NCBI GenBank assembly: GCA_015061685.1
Contig: SUWD01000002.1
Coordinates: 62,001-126,000, forward strand
Origin: Lentisphaerota bacterium
Lineage (GTDB): Bacteria; Verrucomicrobiota; Lentisphaeria; Victivallales; Victivallaceae
Length of the DNA: 64,000 nucleotides
Direction of reading: 5' to 3'
The notes beneath the pieces were generated by a model that saw nothing but the letters and a program-made list of their open reading frames with translations, was not told the DNA's origin and did no database searches. Shown piece by piece: positions 40,252 to 49,642 of this stretch; within the stretch, counting starts at the first letter, position 1; every line of letters begins with the position of its first letter. A program made the translations under genes and the position numbers.

Positions 40252-41676
40252 ATGACTCCGGATACTCCTTTGGACATTCAGTATTTTGTCAGTGCATTGG
40301 CAAGTAACGGTGCGATTACTGATGAATATGCTGTGCAGCTGTGGGAATCGCTGGGCAGGACAGACAGTCTTGATTATTTTGCCAATACGCTTCTTCAGGC
40401 ATTCCCCCCGGAAATTCAAGGGGCATGGGCTGCCCAATTTCCTGCATATATTGACTATGCCAGACAGCAGGCTGCTGCTGTCTCCGGAAATTACAATGCC
40501 AATGCAGGAATGGCAATGACTGAAGAAACGGTGGATTACAGTACCTTGCCCAGTCTTGAAAATGTTTCACGATTTGACGTGGGAGAAGTGCGTCAGCGTG
40601 TACTCAGTTTGCTTTCCCGGCTCCGTTCTTTAAAATGCAGTGATTTGCATTTGTCTGCCGGTTCTCCGCCATTTGTGCGTCGTCTGTTGAAAATTGAAAG
40701 AATCGCATCCTATGTGCTTTCCGCTGAAGATGCGGAGGCTGTTAATTTTGCACTTCTTTCTGATGAACAGATCGCCAACTTTAAAAAAGAACAGGATATG
40801 AGTTTCGCTTTGGAAGTCGGCAGAGACCGTTTCCGTGTATGTCTTATGGAGCAGAAAGATGGTATCGCCGGCAGTTACCGTCTGGTGCCTGATCGTCTCA
40901 TGTCTCTTGACGAATTGGGATTTATGAGAAGAGACGTGGAAACGATCAAACGCCTATTGGACTATAACAACGGTCTTATTCTGGTTACCGGACCGCTCGG
41001 AGCCGGTAAAACAACCACTCTTGCTTCTATGATCAATATCATTAATGAGAAAAGGCAGGATCATATTATTTCTGTTGAAGACCCGATTGAAATTTTGCAG
41101 TATTCCAATAATTGTCAAGTTTCCCAGCGTGAAGTCGGTAAGCACACCAATACCTATCACAGTGCATTGAAAGCTTCATTGCGTGAAGACCCCGATATTA
41201 TCGTTATCGGAGAAATGCACGACCTTGAAACTATTGAAAATGCTATTACTGCATCCGAAACCGGACACTTGGTTATCGGGACTCTGCACACCGGAGATGC
41301 TCCAAATACATTGAACCGTCTGCTGGATGTATTTCCTCCCAATCAGCAACCGCAGATTCGGGCAATGACCGCCGGAAGTATGCGTGGAATCATCTGTCAG
41401 AAATTGATTCCCAATGGCTTCGGCGATTTGACCATGATTTACGAGATAATGTTGAATACAATGTCTGTTTCCAACATTATCAATGAGGGAAATTCATTCC
41501 GTTTGCATTCAACCATGGTCACATCCACCAAGCAGGGAATGTGTACGTTTGACCAGTGCATATATGAAAAATATGCTCAAGGTCTTATTACCAAAGAAGC
41601 TGCTCTTGCGGAAATGAGAGACGAAACTATTATCGCCCAGGTAAAGATGCTGTGGGCTCAAAATCAGCAGTATTGA
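40252..41676 (+). CDS. PilT-like type IV pilus retraction ATPase, first paralogue
   Basis: The 474-aa product is a secretion/retraction ATPase of the PilT group. An N-terminal extension of about 110 residues (unusual, Ala/Gln-rich) precedes the core: DLHLSAGSPPFVR, Walker A TGPLGAGKTTTLASM (Leu-Gly-Ala in place of the usual Thr-Gly-Ser), ISVEDPIE (Asp box), IIVIGEMHDLETIENAI (Walker B) and TLHTGDAPNTLNRLLDVF (His box). The ATG at 40252 follows GGAAAGGAAAAATT. It powers pilus retraction or a related machine at the inner membrane. A second copy follows after 13 nt. Confidence 0.88.
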   Translation: MTPDTPLDIQYFVSALASNGAITDEYAVQLWESLGRTDSLDYFANTLLQAFPPEIQGAWAAQFPAYIDYARQQAAAVSGNYNANAGMAMTEETVDYSTLPSLENVSRFDVGEVRQRVLSLLSRLRSLKCSDLHLSAGSPPFVRRLLKIERIASYVLSAEDAEAVNFALLSDEQIANFKKEQDMSFALEVGRDRFRVCLMEQKDGIAGSYRLVPDRLMSLDELGFMRRDVETIKRLLDYNNGLILVTGPLGAGKTTTLASMINIINEKRQDHIISVEDPIEILQYSNNCQVSQREVGKHTNTYHSALKASLREDPDIIVIGEMHDLETIENAITASETGHLVIGTLHTGDAPNTLNRLLDVFPPNQQPQIRAMTAGSMRGIICQKLIPNGFGDLTMIYEIMLNTMSVSNIINEGNSFRLHSTMVTSTKQGMCTFDQCIYEKYAQGLITKEAALAEMRDETIIAQVKMLWAQNQQY

Positions 41677-41689
41677 CAGGAGTTTTATT

Positions 41690-42847
41690 ATGGATAGAGA
41701 ACCTATTATCAACAGATATTTGCGTCAGATGCTTGACGGCGGCGGATCAGACTTGCACTTGTCCATCAACTTCCCGCCCAAGGCACGGTTTCATGGTAAT
41801 ATTTCTCCATTGGAAGATACCATACTTACGCCGGAATTCATGGCTGAACTGATGGAGGAGATTTGTCTCCCCAAAAAACGCTGGGAAATATTTCTGAAAA
41901 ATCACGATTTGGACTTTGCTCATGAAATTCCCGGATTGGCACGTTTCCGCTGTAACTTTTTCTATAATTATCACGGGATGGCATGTGTTCTGCGTCAGAT
42001 CCCGAGTAAAATCCTGACTTTGGAGGATTTGCATCTGCCTGAAGTTTTGAAGGATATATGTGAGTACAAATCCGGTCTGGTTTTGGTTACCGGACCTACC
42101 GGCAGCGGTAAATCAACTACGCTTGCTGCGATGATTGATTTTATAAATTCCAATACCAGTAAACACATCGTTACCATTGAGGACCCGATCGAGTTTGTCC
42201 ATAAGAATAAGGAGAGTACCATCGTTCACCGGGAAATCGGTATTCACAGTCACTCATTTCCGGAAGCTTTGCGTGGTGTGATGCGTTCTGACCCGGACAT
42301 AGTGCTGATCGGTGAGATGCGTGACAATGAAACTATGCGGCTGGGATTGACTTGTGCCTCCATGGGCATGCTGGTTTTTGCGACATTGCACACAAACAAT
42401 GCTCCGCAGACGATCGACCGTATCATTGATGCATTTCCTTCTGATGAACAGGCACAGATAAGAACGATGCTTGCCCAGTGTTTGCGGGCGGTGGTTTCCC
42501 AGCTCCTTTGCCGTAAATTGGGTGGCGGTCGTGTGGCGGTTCACGAAATATTGCTTTATACAGATGCTTTGCCGAATACGATCCGTTCCGGACAAATTTC
42601 CAATATCCGAACGATTATTGATGCCGGTGTCGGTCAGGGAATGCAATCAATGGATAACTCAATTCAAAGAGAATTTGATGCCGGTAAGATCAGTGCGGAA
42701 GAAGCCTACATGAAAGCCAGCGACAAAGGGCGTTTTATGAGAATCATGCAGGAGGAGAAAAAACGCGAGGAGGAAGCTGCTGCTGCCGCCGCCGCTTATG
42801 CAGCATATGGATATGCTGCCGGGACGCCAGGTATGCCTCAACAATAA
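41690..42847 (+). CDS. PilT-like type IV pilus retraction ATPase, second paralogue
   Basis: A 385-aa PilT/PilU-type ATPase with canonical motifs: SDLHLSINFPPKARFHG, Walker A TGPTGSGKSTTLAAM, ITIEDPIEFVH-type Asp box, DPDIVLIGEMRDNETMRLGL and TLHTNNAPQTIDRIIDAF. The C-terminal tail is alanine-rich and low in complexity (EEEAAAAAAAYAAYGY). Two unlike copies in tandem recall PilT-PilU pairs, in which the second depends on the first. No pilB, pilC or pilin gene is nearby; the only pilin-like gene in the window is 18 kb away. AGGAGTTTTATT precedes the ATG. Confidence 0.92.
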   Translation: MDREPIINRYLRQMLDGGGSDLHLSINFPPKARFHGNISPLEDTILTPEFMAELMEEICLPKKRWEIFLKNHDLDFAHEIPGLARFRCNFFYNYHGMACVLRQIPSKILTLEDLHLPEVLKDICEYKSGLVLVTGPTGSGKSTTLAAMIDFINSNTSKHIVTIEDPIEFVHKNKESTIVHREIGIHSHSFPEALRGVMRSDPDIVLIGEMRDNETMRLGLTCASMGMLVFATLHTNNAPQTIDRIIDAFPSDEQAQIRTMLAQCLRAVVSQLLCRKLGGGRVAVHEILLYTDALPNTIRSGQISNIRTIIDAGVGQGMQSMDNSIQREFDAGKISAEEAYMKASDKGRFMRIMQEEKKREEEAAAAAAAYAAYGYAAGTPGMPQQ

Positions 42848-42873
42848 AAGTATGATAAAACGATAAGAGAAAT

Positions 42874-43368
42874 ATGAAGTTGAAATCGTTGTTCCGGCAT
42901 TTTTTTCTGCCGGAATTCAATCGCAGATTATTTATTCGTTTGGGCGTGATTGCTTTGACGGCTCTTGTCGTATTTACAATATTCAAACCATGTTTTATTT
43001 CCGGCAGCAGTATGGAGCCGACATTTCGTGACAATCAGCTTGTATTCAGTTGCCGTTTGAGCTATCTCTTCCGGCACCCGGAGAGAGGGGATGTTGTAAG
43101 CATAGCTTTCTTTGGCCGTCGGGAATTGTTGAAACGGATAGTTGCATTGCCGGGTGATACCGTGGAATTCAAAAAAGGGAAACTGCTTGTCAACAAGAGC
43201 GTAGTTGACGAACCTTATTTGAAGTTCGACTGTGACTGGGATCTTCCCGAGATAACGGTACGCCCGGAACATTGCTTTGCAGTTGGAGATAATCGGAGCC
43301 AAAGTCATCTTGAACATCGCTTCGGTGAAATTGATTTAGATCGTATTACAGGGGAGGTCTGGTTTTGA
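42874..43368 (+). CDS. lepB: Signal peptidase I
   Basis: A 164-aa S26 serine peptidase, among the shorter forms. A basic N-terminus and one membrane helix (LFIRLGVIALTALVVFTIF) lead to the catalytic Ser in ISGSSMEPTFRDNQLV and the catalytic Lys in RRELLKRIVALPGDTVEF; box E (FAVGDNRSQSHLEHRFG) is complete. It removes signal peptides from exported proteins on the outer face of the inner membrane. It lies 26 nt after the PilT-like pair and shares its TTGA end with the start of the next gene. Confidence 0.93.
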   Translation: MKLKSLFRHFFLPEFNRRLFIRLGVIALTALVVFTIFKPCFISGSSMEPTFRDNQLVFSCRLSYLFRHPERGDVVSIAFFGRRELLKRIVALPGDTVEFKKGKLLVNKSVVDEPYLKFDCDWDLPEITVRPEHCFAVGDNRSQSHLEHRFGEIDLDRITGEVWF

Positions 43369-43865
43369 AAAAGTGGATCATTATTGTCGTTTTGGTAATC
43401 ATATTGCTTTCTGTTGCCGGAATTTGGTATTATCTTGTGACGAAAGATAAGCGGGAAATTCGCAATCTGGTCGCCAATGTTTGTGAATTGTTTTGTGTAA
43501 AGGCAGCAAAATTACCTCATGAGGGAGTGTTGAAGCACACTAAAATAGAAGAATACTTTTCCTCTCCGGTTGTGTTGCGTTGTACTGAACCGGATATTAC
43601 AGCAAACTGGACAACGGATGAATTCAAGGGGCGTTTTGCTTTGTATCAGAGAATGGTCAAGGAAATGAAAATATCTGCCGGGTATGTGGAGGTGGATATT
43701 GCCGATGGCAAGGCTGTGTTTTCTTTCGATGCTGATGTTACGGGGGCTGCATCCTTGATGAAAGATGAATTCAATAATGTTTACCGGATCAATGGAACTG
43801 CTGAAAAAAAAGATGGTATCTGGAAAATTTCAAGCATGATAGCAGAGCCGATAGTAAAACATTAA
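43365..43865 (+). CDS. Membrane-anchored NTF2-like protein
   Basis: The 166-aa product starts with TTG, overlapping the lepB stop as TTGA; the site GGGGAGG lies 7 nt upstream, which supports this start. One N-terminal hydrophobic helix (WIIIVVLVIILLSVAGIWYY) anchors it, with the rest facing the periplasm. The C-terminal half, including FALYQRMVKEMKIS and KKDGIWKISSMIAEP, has the length and closing strand pattern of NTF2/SnoaL-like domains, but this is a fold-level guess. Function unknown. Translationally coupled to lepB. Confidence 0.7.
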   Translation: MKKWIIIVVLVIILLSVAGIWYYLVTKDKREIRNLVANVCELFCVKAAKLPHEGVLKHTKIEEYFSSPVVLRCTEPDITANWTTDEFKGRFALYQRMVKEMKISAGYVEVDIADGKAVFSFDADVTGAASLMKDEFNNVYRINGTAEKKDGIWKISSMIAEPIVKH

Positions 43866-43866
43866 C

Positions 43867-43895
43867 TTGTATTAACGTGTAAATGGGAATATATT
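43867..43895 (+). promoter_or_regulatory. Promoter of the amino-acid ABC cluster
   Basis: TTGTAT (43867-43872) and TATATT (43890-43895) with a 17-bp spacer, 38 bp before the start codon. Confidence 0.65.
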
Positions 43896-43933
43896 ATAAG
43901 GATGACAAGATTATAAAAAAATTCCGGGGTGTT

Positions 43934-46147
43934 ATGTTCAAGAAAATACTTGTTCTCTGTTCCGTGATTTTGGGAACTTTGCCGGCTTTGGCCGCTGAAA
44001 AAACATTTACCGTAGGTTTTGATGCCAATTTCAAACCATACGGTTATTTTGAGAATGGTCAATACAAGGGCTTTGATTTGGATCTTGCCCGGGAAGTTGC
44101 CCGCCGCAATAATTGGAAGCTCGTTCTGAAGCCGATCGATTGGAATGCCAAAGACAGTGAGCTTAACAGCGGCATGATCGACTGCATCTGGAATGGTTTC
44201 ACCATCAACGGCAGAGAAAACTCCTACACCTGGAGCGATCCGTATGTGGTAAATGAACAAGTCGTTCTGGTGATGAAAGATTCACCTGTTTTCTCTCTAA
44301 AGGATCTTGCCGGTTGTAAGGTGGCTGTGCAAACAGATACTCCGGTGCAGAAGGCTCTTTCCAAAAATGGTAAGCGTTGGGATTTGGGTAAACTTTTCAA
44401 ATCTCTTGTTGTGGTTCCAGATTACAACAGTGCTGTAATGATGCTTGAATCCGGGGCGGTCAATGCGGTTGCGTTGGATATCGGAGTAGCCAAAGAGAAA
44501 TTGAAAAGCGGAAAATTCCGTTTGCTGGATGAAATCATCATGACCGAAAACTACGGGATCGGTTTCCGCAAAGGAGATGTCGCATTACGGGATGCGGTTG
44601 AAAAGACTTTGTTAAAAATGGTGATCGACGGTTCTGCCGGAGATGTTTCCGCAAAGTATTTTGAGGGAGACCGGGAAAAGATCGCTCTCGGGAAACTTTC
44701 TCCAGATGGCTTTGCCATTCAGGAGAAAAATCCGGAGAGAACATTTACCGTGGGTTTTGATGCCAATTTCAAACCATACGGTTACTTTGAAAACGGTGAA
44801 TACAAGGGCTTTGATTTGGATCTTGCCCGGGAGGTTGCCCGCCGCAACAATTGGAAACTAATTCTGAAGCCGATCGACTGGAATGCCAAAGACAGTGAAC
44901 TTAACAGCGGCATGATTGACTGTATCTGGAATGGTTTTACTATCAACGGCAGAGAAAATTCCTACACCTGGAGCGATCCGTATGTTGTAAATGAGCAAGT
45001 TGTTCTGGTGATGAAAGATTCACCTGTTTCTTCTTTGAAAAATCTATCAGGTTGTAAAGTTGCAGTGCAGACCGATACTCCGGTGCAGAAGACTCTTTGT
45101 GAGGGCGGAAAACACTGGGATTTGGGTAAACTTTTCAAATCTCTTGTTGTGGTTCCGGATTACAACAGTGCTGTGATGATGCTTGAGTCCGGGGCGGTCA
45201 ATGCGGTTGCATTGGATATCGGAGTAGCCAAAGAGAAATTGAAAAGCGGAAAATTCCGTTTGCTGGATGAAATCATCATGACCGAAAACTACGGGATCGG
45301 TTTCCGCAAAGGAGATATCGCATTACGGGATGCGGTTGAAAAGACTTTGTTGAAAATGGTGATCGACGGTTCTGCTGGAGATGTTTCCGCAAAGTATTTT
45401 GAGGGAGACCGGGAAAAGATCGCTCTCGGGAAAATACGTCAGGAATACACCAATGAAGTTAACGAAAATGAAGCAGTTTCTTCCCGTTACAACTGGGTTG
45501 CTGATCTGATCAAAGGTCTTGGCGTATCAGTTATGATATTCTTGCTGACTTTGCTTTTCTCATTGCCGTTAGGATTGCTGGTCGCCTGGGGGAGAATGAG
45601 CCATAATATTATTATAGGTAATTTATTCCGCTGTTTTATTTCTGTGATGCGTGGAACTCCATTGATGCTGCAATTGCTGGTTTGGGGATACGGACCATAT
45701 TATTTGCTCGGTATTGATTTGTCCCGGTTGGCGATCGGTCCGGTGGATTACTATTACATTGCTGTTATAATAGGTTTTTCCTTTAATTATGCAGCTTATT
45801 TCGCAGAAATCTACCGGGCAGGGATCGAGTCGATACCGTGTGGGCAGTATGAGGCAGCAGCAGTATTGGGATATTCTCCGGCACAAAGTTTTTTCCGGAT
45901 AGTTTTGCCGCAGGTCGTGAAAAGGATTCTTCCTCCTGTGACTAATGAAGTAATTACTCTGGTTAAAGATACCTCTTTGGCATTTTCATTGTCCATTTTG
46001 GAAATGTTTACCATTGCCAAGCAACTTTCAAGTGCTCAGTCATCCATGATGCCTTTGATTGTTGCCGGGGTGTTCTACTACATATTTAACTTTATCGTTG
46101 CTGCAGTGATGGCATTGATCGAGAAAAAAATGAATTATTACCGGTGA
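43934..46147 (+). CDS. Amino-acid ABC transporter: two tandem substrate-binding domains fused to a permease
   Basis: The 737-aa product has a signal peptide (ending ALAA near residue 21), two SBP_bac_3-type binding domains (residues about 24-254 and 270-500) and a HisM/GlnP-type permease (about 515-737) with YEAAAVLGYSPAQSFFRIVL as the ATPase contact. The two binding domains are almost identical in protein and DNA, an in-frame duplication. Such fusions resemble the GlnP proteins of Gram-positive bacteria, which carry one or two binding domains. The likely substrate is a polar amino acid. The start at 43934 lies after CCGGGGTGTT. The ATPase gene follows after 5 nt. Confidence 0.9.
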   Translation: MFKKILVLCSVILGTLPALAAEKTFTVGFDANFKPYGYFENGQYKGFDLDLAREVARRNNWKLVLKPIDWNAKDSELNSGMIDCIWNGFTINGRENSYTWSDPYVVNEQVVLVMKDSPVFSLKDLAGCKVAVQTDTPVQKALSKNGKRWDLGKLFKSLVVVPDYNSAVMMLESGAVNAVALDIGVAKEKLKSGKFRLLDEIIMTENYGIGFRKGDVALRDAVEKTLLKMVIDGSAGDVSAKYFEGDREKIALGKLSPDGFAIQEKNPERTFTVGFDANFKPYGYFENGEYKGFDLDLAREVARRNNWKLILKPIDWNAKDSELNSGMIDCIWNGFTINGRENSYTWSDPYVVNEQVVLVMKDSPVSSLKNLSGCKVAVQTDTPVQKTLCEGGKHWDLGKLFKSLVVVPDYNSAVMMLESGAVNAVALDIGVAKEKLKSGKFRLLDEIIMTENYGIGFRKGDIALRDAVEKTLLKMVIDGSAGDVSAKYFEGDREKIALGKIRQEYTNEVNENEAVSSRYNWVADLIKGLGVSVMIFLLTLLFSLPLGLLVAWGRMSHNIIIGNLFRCFISVMRGTPLMLQLLVWGYGPYYLLGIDLSRLAIGPVDYYYIAVIIGFSFNYAAYFAEIYRAGIESIPCGQYEAAAVLGYSPAQSFFRIVLPQVVKRILPPVTNEVITLVKDTSLAFSLSILEMFTIAKQLSSAQSSMMPLIVAGVFYYIFNFIVAAVMALIEKKMNYYR
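44003..45433 (+). repeat. Tandem duplication inside the ABC transporter gene, 738-bp period
   Basis: The segment 44003-44695 recurs at 44741-45433, offset by exactly 738 bp (246 codons), with scattered mostly silent differences. Between the copies lies a 45-bp linker that codes for a Ser/Pro/Glu-rich spacer. The high DNA identity points to recent duplication or continuing gene conversion. Confidence 0.93.
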
Positions 46148-46152
46148 ATATA

Positions 46153-46905
46153 ATGAGTGTATTGCAAATTACCAATCTTTCAAAGAGTTTCAGAGAGAAA
46201 CAGGTGTTGAGAGATATTTCTCTTAAAGTTGATTCCGGAGAAGTCATCGCTGTTATCGGTCCGTCAGGCTCCGGCAAGACTACACTTTTGCGTTGTGCCG
46301 CCATGCTGGAAACTGCTGATGGCGGTTCAATTGAACTCAACGACATTGAATTTTTTCAAAATGGAGTCTATGGCGGAAAATCTTTGCTGAAGCAAGCCAG
46401 ACGCCAATGCGGTATGGTTTTTCAAAATTTCAATCTTTTTCCGCACATGTCAGTACTTGACAATATTATTGATGCACCGGTTCATGTCGCCGGGATCTCC
46501 CGTGATGTTGCCGTCGCAGAGGCGATGAATTTGTTGAGAAAAATGGATTTGGCAGATTGTGCAGAATTTTATCCCTGTGAATTGTCCGGTGGTCAGCAGC
46601 AGCGAGTGGCAATAGCCCGGGCATTGGCTCTGCATCCTGAGATACTTTTCTTTGATGAGCCGACGTCAGCTCTTGATCCGGAATTGACAAAAGGGGTTTT
46701 ACGGGTGATCCGTCAGCTGGCAGAGGAAAAGATGACAATGGTCATAGTTACTCATGAAATGGATTTTGCCGAGATGGTTGCCGACAGAATCGTGTTTATG
46801 GCAGATGGTATCGTTGTCGAGGAAGGTCCTGCTGATAAATTGATAAATAATCCATCCAATGAACGTACCAGAGCCTTTATATCCGGAATGAAAGCTGAAT
46901 TTTGA
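46153..46905 (+). CDS. Polar amino-acid ABC transporter ATP-binding protein
   Basis: A 250-aa ATPase of the GlnQ/HisP type that energises the preceding permease fusion. Walker A is IGPSGSGKTTLLRC, the Q-loop lies in CGMVFQNFNLFPHMSVLDNI, the signature is LSGGQQQRVAIARALALHP, Walker B is [15 protein letters not shown], and VTHEMDFAEMVADRIVFM follows. The ATG at 46153 is preferred over a GTG at 46144 that overlaps the permease stop. It is followed after 10 nt by a second fusion permease. Confidence 0.94.
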   Translation: MSVLQITNLSKSFREKQVLRDISLKVDSGEVIAVIGPSGSGKTTLLRCAAMLETADGGSIELNDIEFFQNGVYGGKSLLKQARRQCGMVFQNFNLFPHMSVLDNIIDAPVHVAGISRDVAVAEAMNLLRKMDLADCAEFYPCELSGGQQQRVAIARALALHPEILFFDEPTSALDPELTKGVLRVIRQLAEEKMTMVIVTHEMDFAEMVADRIVFMADGIVVEEGPADKLINNPSNERTRAFISGMKAEF

Positions 46906-46915
46906 GGTGAGATAT

Positions 46916-48367
46916 ATGAAGCGTGTATTTTTATTTTTTATATCTGTTATTGCCGCTTTTCAGCTTTTTGCTGTTGAAAATACTCAAAATAAAACATTGC
47001 GGATTGTTACATCTGCGAATTTTCCACCGTATGAGTTTATTGAAGGCAGTAAAATAGTCGGCATAGATATCGACATCATCCGGGAAGTACTCAAACGCAA
47101 CGGATACGATATGTCGGTTGAAGACATGAAGTTTGATTCGGTTATTGTTTCATTGCAGACCGGGAAAGGGGATATCGCCGCATCCGGATTGACCGTGACC
47201 GAGGATCGTAAGCGGCAGGTTAATTTTTCCATTCCATATGTTTCTGCGAAGCAGACGATCATTGTCCGTAAAGATTCTGCTATTGATTCAGCTGCGGCAC
47301 TCAAAGGAGTGCGTATCGGAGTTCAGCATGGTACCACTGGGGATTCCTATGTTACAGACAATATTCAGGAGCCTGAACGTTTCGATGATGCTGCGGTCGC
47401 GGTTTCTGCCTTATTGCGGGGTAAATTGGATGCGGTGGTTTTGGATGGAGAACCCTCAAAAGTTCATGTGAAGAAAAATCCTGAATTAAAATTGTTGGAT
47501 GAACCGTTGACTTTTGAAGAGTATGCATTTGCTGTTGACAAAAAACAGCCTGAATTGCTGGAAAAGTTGAATAAGACGTTGAAAGAAATGCAGCAGGATG
47601 GTACCATTGATGCCATTATTGAAAAATATTATCAGCATACCGAAAGTGCTGTTGCAGAAAACAGTGCGGAAAATCTTGATGAAGGGTTCTGCTCTGAAAT
47701 ATATTTGAATTTCGTAAAGAATCAGCGGTGGCGTTATCTTACCGATGGTTTTTTTGTTACTGTCTGTGTCGCATTTGCATCTGTTCTGTTTGGTGTATTG
47801 ATCGGTTTCGGAGTAGCTATAATCCGCAGTACGTCGGATCAGACGGGGAAGTTTAAAATAGCAGATTGGTGCTGCCGGGTTTATTTGACCGTAATCCGTG
47901 GAACGCCTGTGGTATTGCAGTTGATGATTATTTATTTTGTGATTTTCAGCAGCATGGATATTGACAAAATTTTGGTGGCAATTATTGCTTTCGGAATTAA
48001 TTCCGGAGCGTATGTCGCTGAAATTATCCGCTCCGGAATCATGTCGGTTGATCGCGGGCAGATGGAAGCCGGTCGCAGTTTAGGTCTTTCGTATGCTAAA
48101 ACAATGAATTTGATCATTTTGCCGCAGGCATTCAAAAATGTGCTTCCGGCTTTGGGTAATGAATTTATCGTTCTTTTGAAAGAGACCAGTGTGTGCGGTT
48201 TTATCGCACTTCAGGATTTGACAAAAGGCGGAGACATCATCCGCAGTCAGACTTATAATGCTTTCCTTCCGTTGATCGCGGTTGCATTGGTTTATCTGAT
48301 TTTGGTAACAATTTTCTCCAAACTGCTGGGGATGCTGGAAAAAAGGTTGAAGAAAAATGAGCAGTGA
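46916..48367 (+). CDS. Amino-acid ABC transporter: substrate-binding domain fused to a permease
   Basis: The 483-aa product is the single-domain version of the neighbouring fusion: signal peptide ([20 protein letters not shown]), one SBP_bac_3 domain (about 30-245, [20 protein letters not shown]), and a HisM-type permease (about 275-483) with [20 protein letters not shown]. It is clearly diverged from the upstream gene, so the two systems probably have different amino-acid ranges. The ATG at 46916 follows GAGGTGAGATAT; a GTG at 46907 lies inside that site and is rejected. The next ATPase gene overlaps it by 11 nt. Confidence 0.9.
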   Translation: MKRVFLFFISVIAAFQLFAVENTQNKTLRIVTSANFPPYEFIEGSKIVGIDIDIIREVLKRNGYDMSVEDMKFDSVIVSLQTGKGDIAASGLTVTEDRKRQVNFSIPYVSAKQTIIVRKDSAIDSAAALKGVRIGVQHGTTGDSYVTDNIQEPERFDDAAVAVSALLRGKLDAVVLDGEPSKVHVKKNPELKLLDEPLTFEEYAFAVDKKQPELLEKLNKTLKEMQQDGTIDAIIEKYYQHTESAVAENSAENLDEGFCSEIYLNFVKNQRWRYLTDGFFVTVCVAFASVLFGVLIGFGVAIIRSTSDQTGKFKIADWCCRVYLTVIRGTPVVLQLMIIYFVIFSSMDIDKILVAIIAFGINSGAYVAEIIRSGIMSVDRGQMEAGRSLGLSYAKTMNLIILPQAFKNVLPALGNEFIVLLKETSVCGFIALQDLTKGGDIIRSQTYNAFLPLIAVALVYLILVTIFSKLLGMLEKRLKKNEQ

Positions 48368-49091
48368 AGTCGTTTTAGAGTCCAGAGAGCTGGTTAAAGA
48401 TTTCCCCTCCCTCCGTGCTGTTGATCAGGTTTCTTTGCAGATCCATCGGGGGGAAGCGGTTTTTATTGTAGGACCGTCCGGTTCCGGGAAAAGTACTTTT
48501 TTGCGTTGTTTGAATATGCTGGAGATCCCCAGTGCCGGACAAATACTCTTTAACGGTTCTGTCATTCCGGAAAAAGTGTCGGCAGTAGATCACTATCGGC
48601 AACGGGTCGGGATGGTTTTTCAGCATTTTAATCTTTTTCCGCATTTGACGATCCTGGATAATATTACTTTGGCACCGGTTTCCACCGGATTATTAAAAAA
48701 GAGCGATGCCCGGCGGGAGGCTCGTCAATGGCTTGAGCGTATCGGTTTGGCAGATAAAGCCAATGCTTATCCTCTACAGCTTTCCGGTGGTCAGAAACAG
48801 CGTGTCGCTATCGTGCGTGCATGTGCCATGCATCCGGAAGTTTTGCTTTTTGATGAGCCTACTTCTGCTCTTGACCCGGAAATGGTTGGAGAAGTCCAGT
48901 TGCTTATGAAGGATTTGGCATCGGAGGGTATGACGATGGTTGTTGTTACCCATGAAATTGGATTTGCAGTTGAGGTCGCAGACAGAATGGTTTTTATGGA
49001 TCACGGGAAAATTCTGGAAATTGGTAAACCGGATGATTTGATGAATTCAAATAATGTACGGATCCGGGATTTTTTTAACAAAGTGCTTTGA
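48357..49091 (+). CDS. Polar amino-acid ABC transporter ATP-binding protein, second copy
   Basis: A 244-aa GlnQ-like ATPase paired with the preceding fusion permease. Motifs: [57 protein letters not shown] and [18 protein letters not shown]. The gene overlaps the permease by 11 nt, indicating coupled translation. With the upstream set it makes two complete, separate importers in a row: permease-ATPase, permease-ATPase. Confidence 0.94.
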   Translation: MSSEVVLESRELVKDFPSLRAVDQVSLQIHRGEAVFIVGPSGSGKSTFLRCLNMLEIPSAGQILFNGSVIPEKVSAVDHYRQRVGMVFQHFNLFPHLTILDNITLAPVSTGLLKKSDARREARQWLERIGLADKANAYPLQLSGGQKQRVAIVRACAMHPEVLLFDEPTSALDPEMVGEVQLLMKDLASEGMTMVVVTHEIGFAVEVADRMVFMDHGKILEIGKPDDLMNSNNVRIRDFFNKVL

Positions 49092-49127
49092 GTTTGGATT
49101 CAATAAGATAAAAAGGAGATTGATTTT

Positions 49128-49559
49128 ATGAAAAAATTTATTGCTTTATTTGTATTCGCTTTTATTTTCGGAGGATGTGTGTCTGTGGATAACAATGATA
49201 TCTCATCGGACGGACAGATTCTGGCAAAAGAGCAGAAAATGGGCGAAGAGATGATCGAGGCTTTCCGCAAACGTGATCTTGCTGCTTTTATTCAATATAT
49301 ACCTGTCGGCGGCAGACAGATGTATGGTAAAAATGAGTTTCAAAAAGAACAGCAGGAAATTGCAGCCCGAATGGGAGAAATCGTTTCCTACCGCTTCTTG
49401 ACCAAATTGGAGATGGAACCTGCTCATCAGTTGGTTTGGGCAGTCCGGTTCAAAAGTTATTCTCTGAAAGGGGAACCGATTTACCGGGAGGCATTATTTA
49501 CGATCGTCGTCGGCGAGGTTGATGACAGCAGAAAAGTATTTCTTTTCGGATTTAAATAA
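49128..49559 (+). CDS. Small lipoprotein of unknown function
   Basis: The 143-aa product has a lipoprotein signal, with lipobox FGGC giving Cys17 as the lipidated residue. The mature part is charged and has the pattern EEMIEAFRKRDLAAFIQYIP then LVWAVRFKSYSLKGEPIYRE, which resembles NTF2/DUF3887-like ligand domains at fold level only. AAAAGGAGATTGATTTT precedes the ATG. It lies 36 nt after the second ABC ATPase and may be part of that operon. Its function is unknown. Confidence 0.78.
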   Translation: MKKFIALFVFAFIFGGCVSVDNNDISSDGQILAKEQKMGEEMIEAFRKRDLAAFIQYIPVGGRQMYGKNEFQKEQQEIAARMGEIVSYRFLTKLEMEPAHQLVWAVRFKSYSLKGEPIYREALFTIVVGEVDDSRKVFLFGFK

Positions 49560-49566
49560 AAAAGGC

Positions 49567-49595
49567 TTGCAAAATCATTTGAGATATGCTACATT
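49567..49595 (+). promoter_or_regulatory. Promoter of the TolC-like gene
   Basis: TTGCAA (49567-49572) and TACATT (49590-49595) with a 17-bp spacer. Confidence 0.55.
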
Positions 49596-49642
49596 ATATT
49601 GAATAGTTAAGTTAACCTTACATATAACAAGGGGAATTTTAC

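Noticed and set aside
44003..45433. Long direct repeats considered as insertion sequences or a composite element
   Set aside because: They encode in-frame SBP domains, have no transposase or terminal inverted repeats, and stay within one gene.
43934..48367. Frameshift or gene-fusion artefact as the cause of the SBP-permease fusions
   Set aside because: Both fusions are in frame with intact motifs on each side, and two independent genes show the same layout, as known for GlnP-type proteins.
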